This document shows positions 5,880 to 8,256 of a stretch of DNA of 8,256 bases, in pieces. A program made the translations under genes and the position numbers. The stretch is from positions 1 to 8,256 of the forward strand of contig WUAK01000120.1 of NCBI GenBank assembly GCA_009827205.1, in the 5' to 3' direction. The notes under the pieces are model-generated. The model saw only the letters and a program-made list of their open reading frames with translations. It ran no database searches and was not told where the DNA came from. The DNA comes from Phycisphaeraceae bacterium. Lineage in GTDB: Bacteria > Planctomycetota > Phycisphaerae > Phycisphaerales > UBA1924. Within the stretch, counting starts at the first letter, position 1. Every line of letters starts with the position of its first letter.

Positions 5880-7562
5880 CTAACCCATGAGCTCCTGATA
5901 GATTGAGTCAACTTCGCACACGTGCGCCGGGTAGCTCGTGAGTGTGGACGCCTCGTGCACCGTCTTCGCGCTGGGTATCTGAATCTCACCGGTCACCAAT
6001 TGAGTGATGCGTTCAGCGAGCTTGTCTGGGCATCCTCCCGGGAAGAAAACACCGTTGCCTAGCTGACCTTCGGGATTGTCGATCGGTTTGATTGTGTCTG
6101 CAGCACCTCCGAGCCGTGCTGCGATGATCGGCTTGCCCGCGTGAAGGTGCTCCCACATCACCAGCGGAGAGTTGTCGAACCAGATGTGCGGAAGCACACC
6201 AACGTCGTACTCACCCGCCGAGGCGATGAGCTGTATAAGGTCGTAACCACCGAGGAAATTAACCTCTGGGTACTTCGCCATCCTTTTGCGAAAGTTCCAA
6301 TCCCCACCGTGTGCGCGGATGATGAACTGCGATCGCTTGCGCACTTCCGGTGACAAGTGCTCGATCGCGCGAACAAGAACTTCCAGTCCTTTATTCGGTC
6401 GTACTGTCCCAAAGAACCCGAAACGAAGAGGCCTTGTCGCCTCGATGGCACTCCAAGGAACCATCTCATAGAACGGCGACCGCCTCGCCTTGCGGTTGAT
6501 CTGGTCAAAGTGCGGCTGCCCATAACGGACCACCCGAAGCCTGCTCTCTTCGACACCCATTGAGGCATGAAGCTTCGCATTGAATTCCGATGGAGGAGTT
6601 ACGAGATCCGCGTCGTTGAGTGCTGCAACTCCTGCAACGCGCCGCTTGCCGTAGTCATGAAGCACCTTGAGATGCACATCACCTTTGTTGATGAACTGCT
6701 CGTTAGCATCGAGTTCTAGACGAACGGGCTCTCTGCCAAGCTTGATATCCGAATCCGCGAATGTGTGCTCGATCAGCCCCTCTGGGTTCCCGGATTCGTC
6801 ATGCCCCCTCGTGACTTCTCGATCAGGGCGTGCATTTCGATTGACAGCACTAGGAAGCGTTGCATCTGCATTCCCACTGCCGGCCTTGAGGATCCGCTTT
6901 GACTTAAGCCTGATCAGCTCCGATTGCTTCGGCCCCAGCAGCCGCTCGGCGGACCGATTCAGAATCCGTTTGAGTTTCTTTACCCTGGGCGACGATTCCT
7001 CAATACAATCGACACACCGCCGACCCCCGTCGTAATCGAAGCAGAGCTCGTGCTCGCGGTAGATCAGATCGACCTGCGGGCAGACGTGCCAGTAGTTGTG
7101 TAGCGTGACAACCGTACGGATGCTGCGCGATTTGAGTGCTCTTATCAGATCGAGCCCTTGTCCCTCAAGCGAATGCGAGTGCACGATCTGGACACCCTTA
7201 CCAGCAAGAAAGTCTGACACAAGTGCTGACTGCTTGGCTGAGTGAGTTTCCTGAACAGGGTTTTTGAAGTTCGCCGCACTTGGAGAGAGATTGGGGCTAT
7301 TGATGACCTCGAAGCACTCCACTCCTCGCCAATTCTCTCTATGACGAATACGCATTCCCGGTATAACCGAGTATTTAAACCCGGACGACAGATAGAGAAC
7401 CTTGTGCCCCATCATCGCAAGTCCAGCCGCGAGTTCTGAAGCGCTCAGGTTGTACCCGGTTCCCTCAGACGCTTGTAGAGCGAGCCTCGCCCAGCCCAAC
7501 ACCGCGATCGTGCGGGGGTTGTCGGTCGAAGGCCACTCGGGTGTGCCCCTGGGCTGATCCAT
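5880..7562 (-). CDS. GT4-type (GT-B fold) glycosyltransferase with a cysteine cluster and an internal insertion
   Basis: A 560-residue enzyme likely to transfer a sugar from a nucleotide donor in surface-polysaccharide or glycoconjugate synthesis; acceptor and sugar are unknown. The N-terminal acceptor domain starts with IAVLGWARLALQASEGTGYNLSA (19-41) and has IVHSHSLEG (126-134) and TLHNYWHVCPQ (153-163). Cys161, Cys174, Cys183 and Cys186 form a C-x12-C-x8-C-x2-C cluster, a possible metal site seen in related transferases. The donor domain begins at FGFFGTVRPNKGLEVLVRAI (381-400) and includes WFDNSPLVMWEHLHAGKPII (461-480), where the usual E-x7-E motif reads Asp463-x7-Glu471. Compared with the usual ~380-420 aa, about 80 residues (roughly 215-300) look inserted and partly disordered (SGNADATLPSAVNRNARPDR, then GHDESGNPEG). 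The start follows a strong Shine-Dalgarno and is coupled to the gene before it. Confidence 0.85.
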   Translation of the reverse strand: MDQPRGTPEWPSTDNPRTIAVLGWARLALQASEGTGYNLSASELAAGLAMMGHKVLYLSSGFKYSVIPGMRIRHRENWRGVECFEVINSPNLSPSAANFKNPVQETHSAKQSALVSDFLAGKGVQIVHSHSLEGQGLDLIRALKSRSIRTVVTLHNYWHVCPQVDLIYREHELCFDYDGGRRCVDCIEESSPRVKKLKRILNRSAERLLGPKQSELIRLKSKRILKAGSGNADATLPSAVNRNARPDREVTRGHDESGNPEGLIEHTFADSDIKLGREPVRLELDANEQFINKGDVHLKVLHDYGKRRVAGVAALNDADLVTPPSEFNAKLHASMGVEESRLRVVRYGQPHFDQINRKARRSPFYEMVPWSAIEATRPLRFGFFGTVRPNKGLEVLVRAIEHLSPEVRKRSQFIIRAHGGDWNFRKRMAKYPEVNFLGGYDLIQLIASAGEYDVGVLPHIWFDNSPLVMWEHLHAGKPIIAARLGGAADTIKPIDNPEGQLGNGVFFPGGCPDKLAERITQLVTGEIQIPSAKTVHEASTLTSYPAHVCEVDSIYQELMG

Positions 7563-7571
7563 GAAGAACAG

Positions 7572-7579
7572 ACCTCCTA
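7572..7579 (-). promoter_or_regulatory. Glycosyltransferase Shine-Dalgarno fused to the upstream stop codon
   Basis: On the minus strand TAGGAGGT combines the TAG stop of the upstream gene (7577-7579) with an AGGAGGT Shine-Dalgarno (7572-7578), 9 nt before the glycosyltransferase ATG (7560-7562). Ribosomes finishing the first gene end on the initiation signal of the second, so the two proteins are probably made in fixed proportion. Confidence 0.8.
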
Positions 7580-8254
7580 AACCGACGCCCGGTCACGCTT
7601 CGCACGCAGTACGCTCCAGACCACCCGAACTCCGAGTACGAACCAGCGAGCAAGCAGCCCAGACTTGACACGCAGCCCATCACGCTCAACACGAACCGCA
7701 TCGAAGTCTGTGCTCGAGACGTGCATTGTTCTCGCGCCTCGCAGCATCGGGAAGTCCGAATTGCCATCGAAAATAACCACGGCATGCGGCGGATGCCTCA
7801 GCCAATCGAGCTGAGCATCGATCTTCTGGAACCGATCATGCTCGTAATACCGAATTTCTGGCCTGTACAGACCGATCACCGGGGATTCACCGCCGTGCTC
7901 CGGCTCAGATGCCCCCGCATGCGCAAGAACAGTCCATTTCGGAATGTCCGATGTACGCCCACTTCGCACGAGACAGTTGATCACGTGTGCCCGAAAGAGC
8001 TCAGCCTGCATGTACGCATGCCGCCCTGGACAGATAAGGACAACGTTTCTCCCAAGCGCCTTGCACACCTCAAGTGACTGAAGAGCGGTGTACTGATCCG
8101 TAGGCTTCGTATCAAGCTTTCCACCCCTGCTGCGGATCGAGTCAGAAACCGCACGCATGAGCAGGTCAGCATCGCGAATTCGGCGATTGAGAATAGCCGT
8201 TTTCGCCTGGCTCATCAGCCTCGCTGCCCACTTGAAAAGTGTCCGCCTGAGCAT
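7577..8254 (-). CDS. Unrecognised 225-aa protein coupled to the glycosyltransferase (5' end may lie beyond the window)
   Basis: I do not recognise this protein. The ATG at 8254 is 2 nt from the window edge, so the true start could be further upstream; 225 residues is a minimum. The N-terminus is basic and helical (MLRRTLFKWAARLMSQAK, then ILNRRIRDADLLMR). Residues 70-99 read NVVLICPGRHAYMQAELFRA, then HVINCLVRSG, a beta-strand-loop-helix that resembles the start of a nucleotide-binding fold. HAVVIFDGNSDFPMLRG (157-173) looks like another strand-loop. The C-terminus has an amphipathic or membrane-skimming stretch, LLARWFVLGVRVVWSVLRAK (200-219). There is no signal peptide or classical transmembrane helix. 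Its coupling to the GT4 enzyme suggests a role in the same glycan pathway, possibly as a divergent transferase or partner, but this is context only. Confidence 0.6.
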   Translation of the reverse strand: MLRRTLFKWAARLMSQAKTAILNRRIRDADLLMRAVSDSIRSRGGKLDTKPTDQYTALQSLEVCKALGRNVVLICPGRHAYMQAELFRAHVINCLVRSGRTSDIPKWTVLAHAGASEPEHGGESPVIGLYRPEIRYYEHDRFQKIDAQLDWLRHPPHAVVIFDGNSDFPMLRGARTMHVSSTDFDAVRVERDGLRVKSGLLARWFVLGVRVVWSVLRAKRDRASV

Positions 8255-8256
8255 CG

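Noticed and set aside
1..8256. tRNA, rRNA, CRISPR array, transposase or long direct repeats
   Set aside because: Nothing of these kinds was seen by eye; nearly every base belongs to an intact protein gene.

Overview
The window is gene-dense, moderately GC-rich bacterial chromosome with four alternating transcription units and almost no intergenic space. It has no rRNA, tRNA, CRISPR array, insertion sequence or phage gene that I can see. The central theme is the 2-methylcitrate cycle of propionate / propionyl-CoA catabolism: prpD (2-methylcitrate dehydratase), prpB (methylisocitrate lyase) and prpC (2-methylcitrate synthase). All three are in one 6-kb stretch, but they are interleaved with unrelated-looking genes and are not in one tight operon. 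Protein style, a secreted M28 peptidase with a fibronectin-like tail and GT4-type surface-sugar genes suggest a Gram-negative environmental bacterium. A planctomycete such as a member of the Phycisphaerae is my best guess, but the taxonomy is only a guess.

Layout. (1) 2-1875, rightward: the 3' part of prpD, whose first ~80-90 codons lie outside the window, overlaps by 4 nt (GTGA) a LOG-family nucleoside-monophosphate phosphoribohydrolase gene. (2) 1833-3191, leftward: a secreted M28 zinc aminopeptidase, overlapping the LOG gene tail-to-tail by 43 nt. (3) 3240-5875, rightward: a pyridoxamine-phosphate-oxidase-like flavoprotein, then prpB 14 nt later, then a 99-nt spacer with a 14-bp perfect palindrome and a strong Shine-Dalgarno, then prpC. 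(4) 5880-8254, leftward: an unrecognised 225-aa protein followed by a GT4-type glycosyltransferase. These two are translationally coupled, since the stop codon lies in the next gene's Shine-Dalgarno. The pair looks like the edge of a polysaccharide or glycoconjugate locus.

How it works together. PrpC condenses propionyl-CoA with oxaloacetate. PrpD dehydrates the 2-methylcitrate, an aconitase encoded elsewhere would rehydrate it, and PrpB cleaves 2-methylisocitrate to pyruvate and succinate. No prpR-type regulator, prpE, acnD or prpF is visible here. The LOG, M28 and flavin-fold proteins have no known place in the cycle.

The most interesting non-coding signals are: a shared symmetrical -10-like element (AGTATACC) in the 48-nt divergent gap at 3192-3239; two genes (M28 peptidase and prpB) with a -10-like hexamer only 5-6 nt before the ATG and no Shine-Dalgarno, which suggests leaderless mRNAs; and the palindrome upstream of prpC. 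I found no clear candidate for a wholly new biological system.
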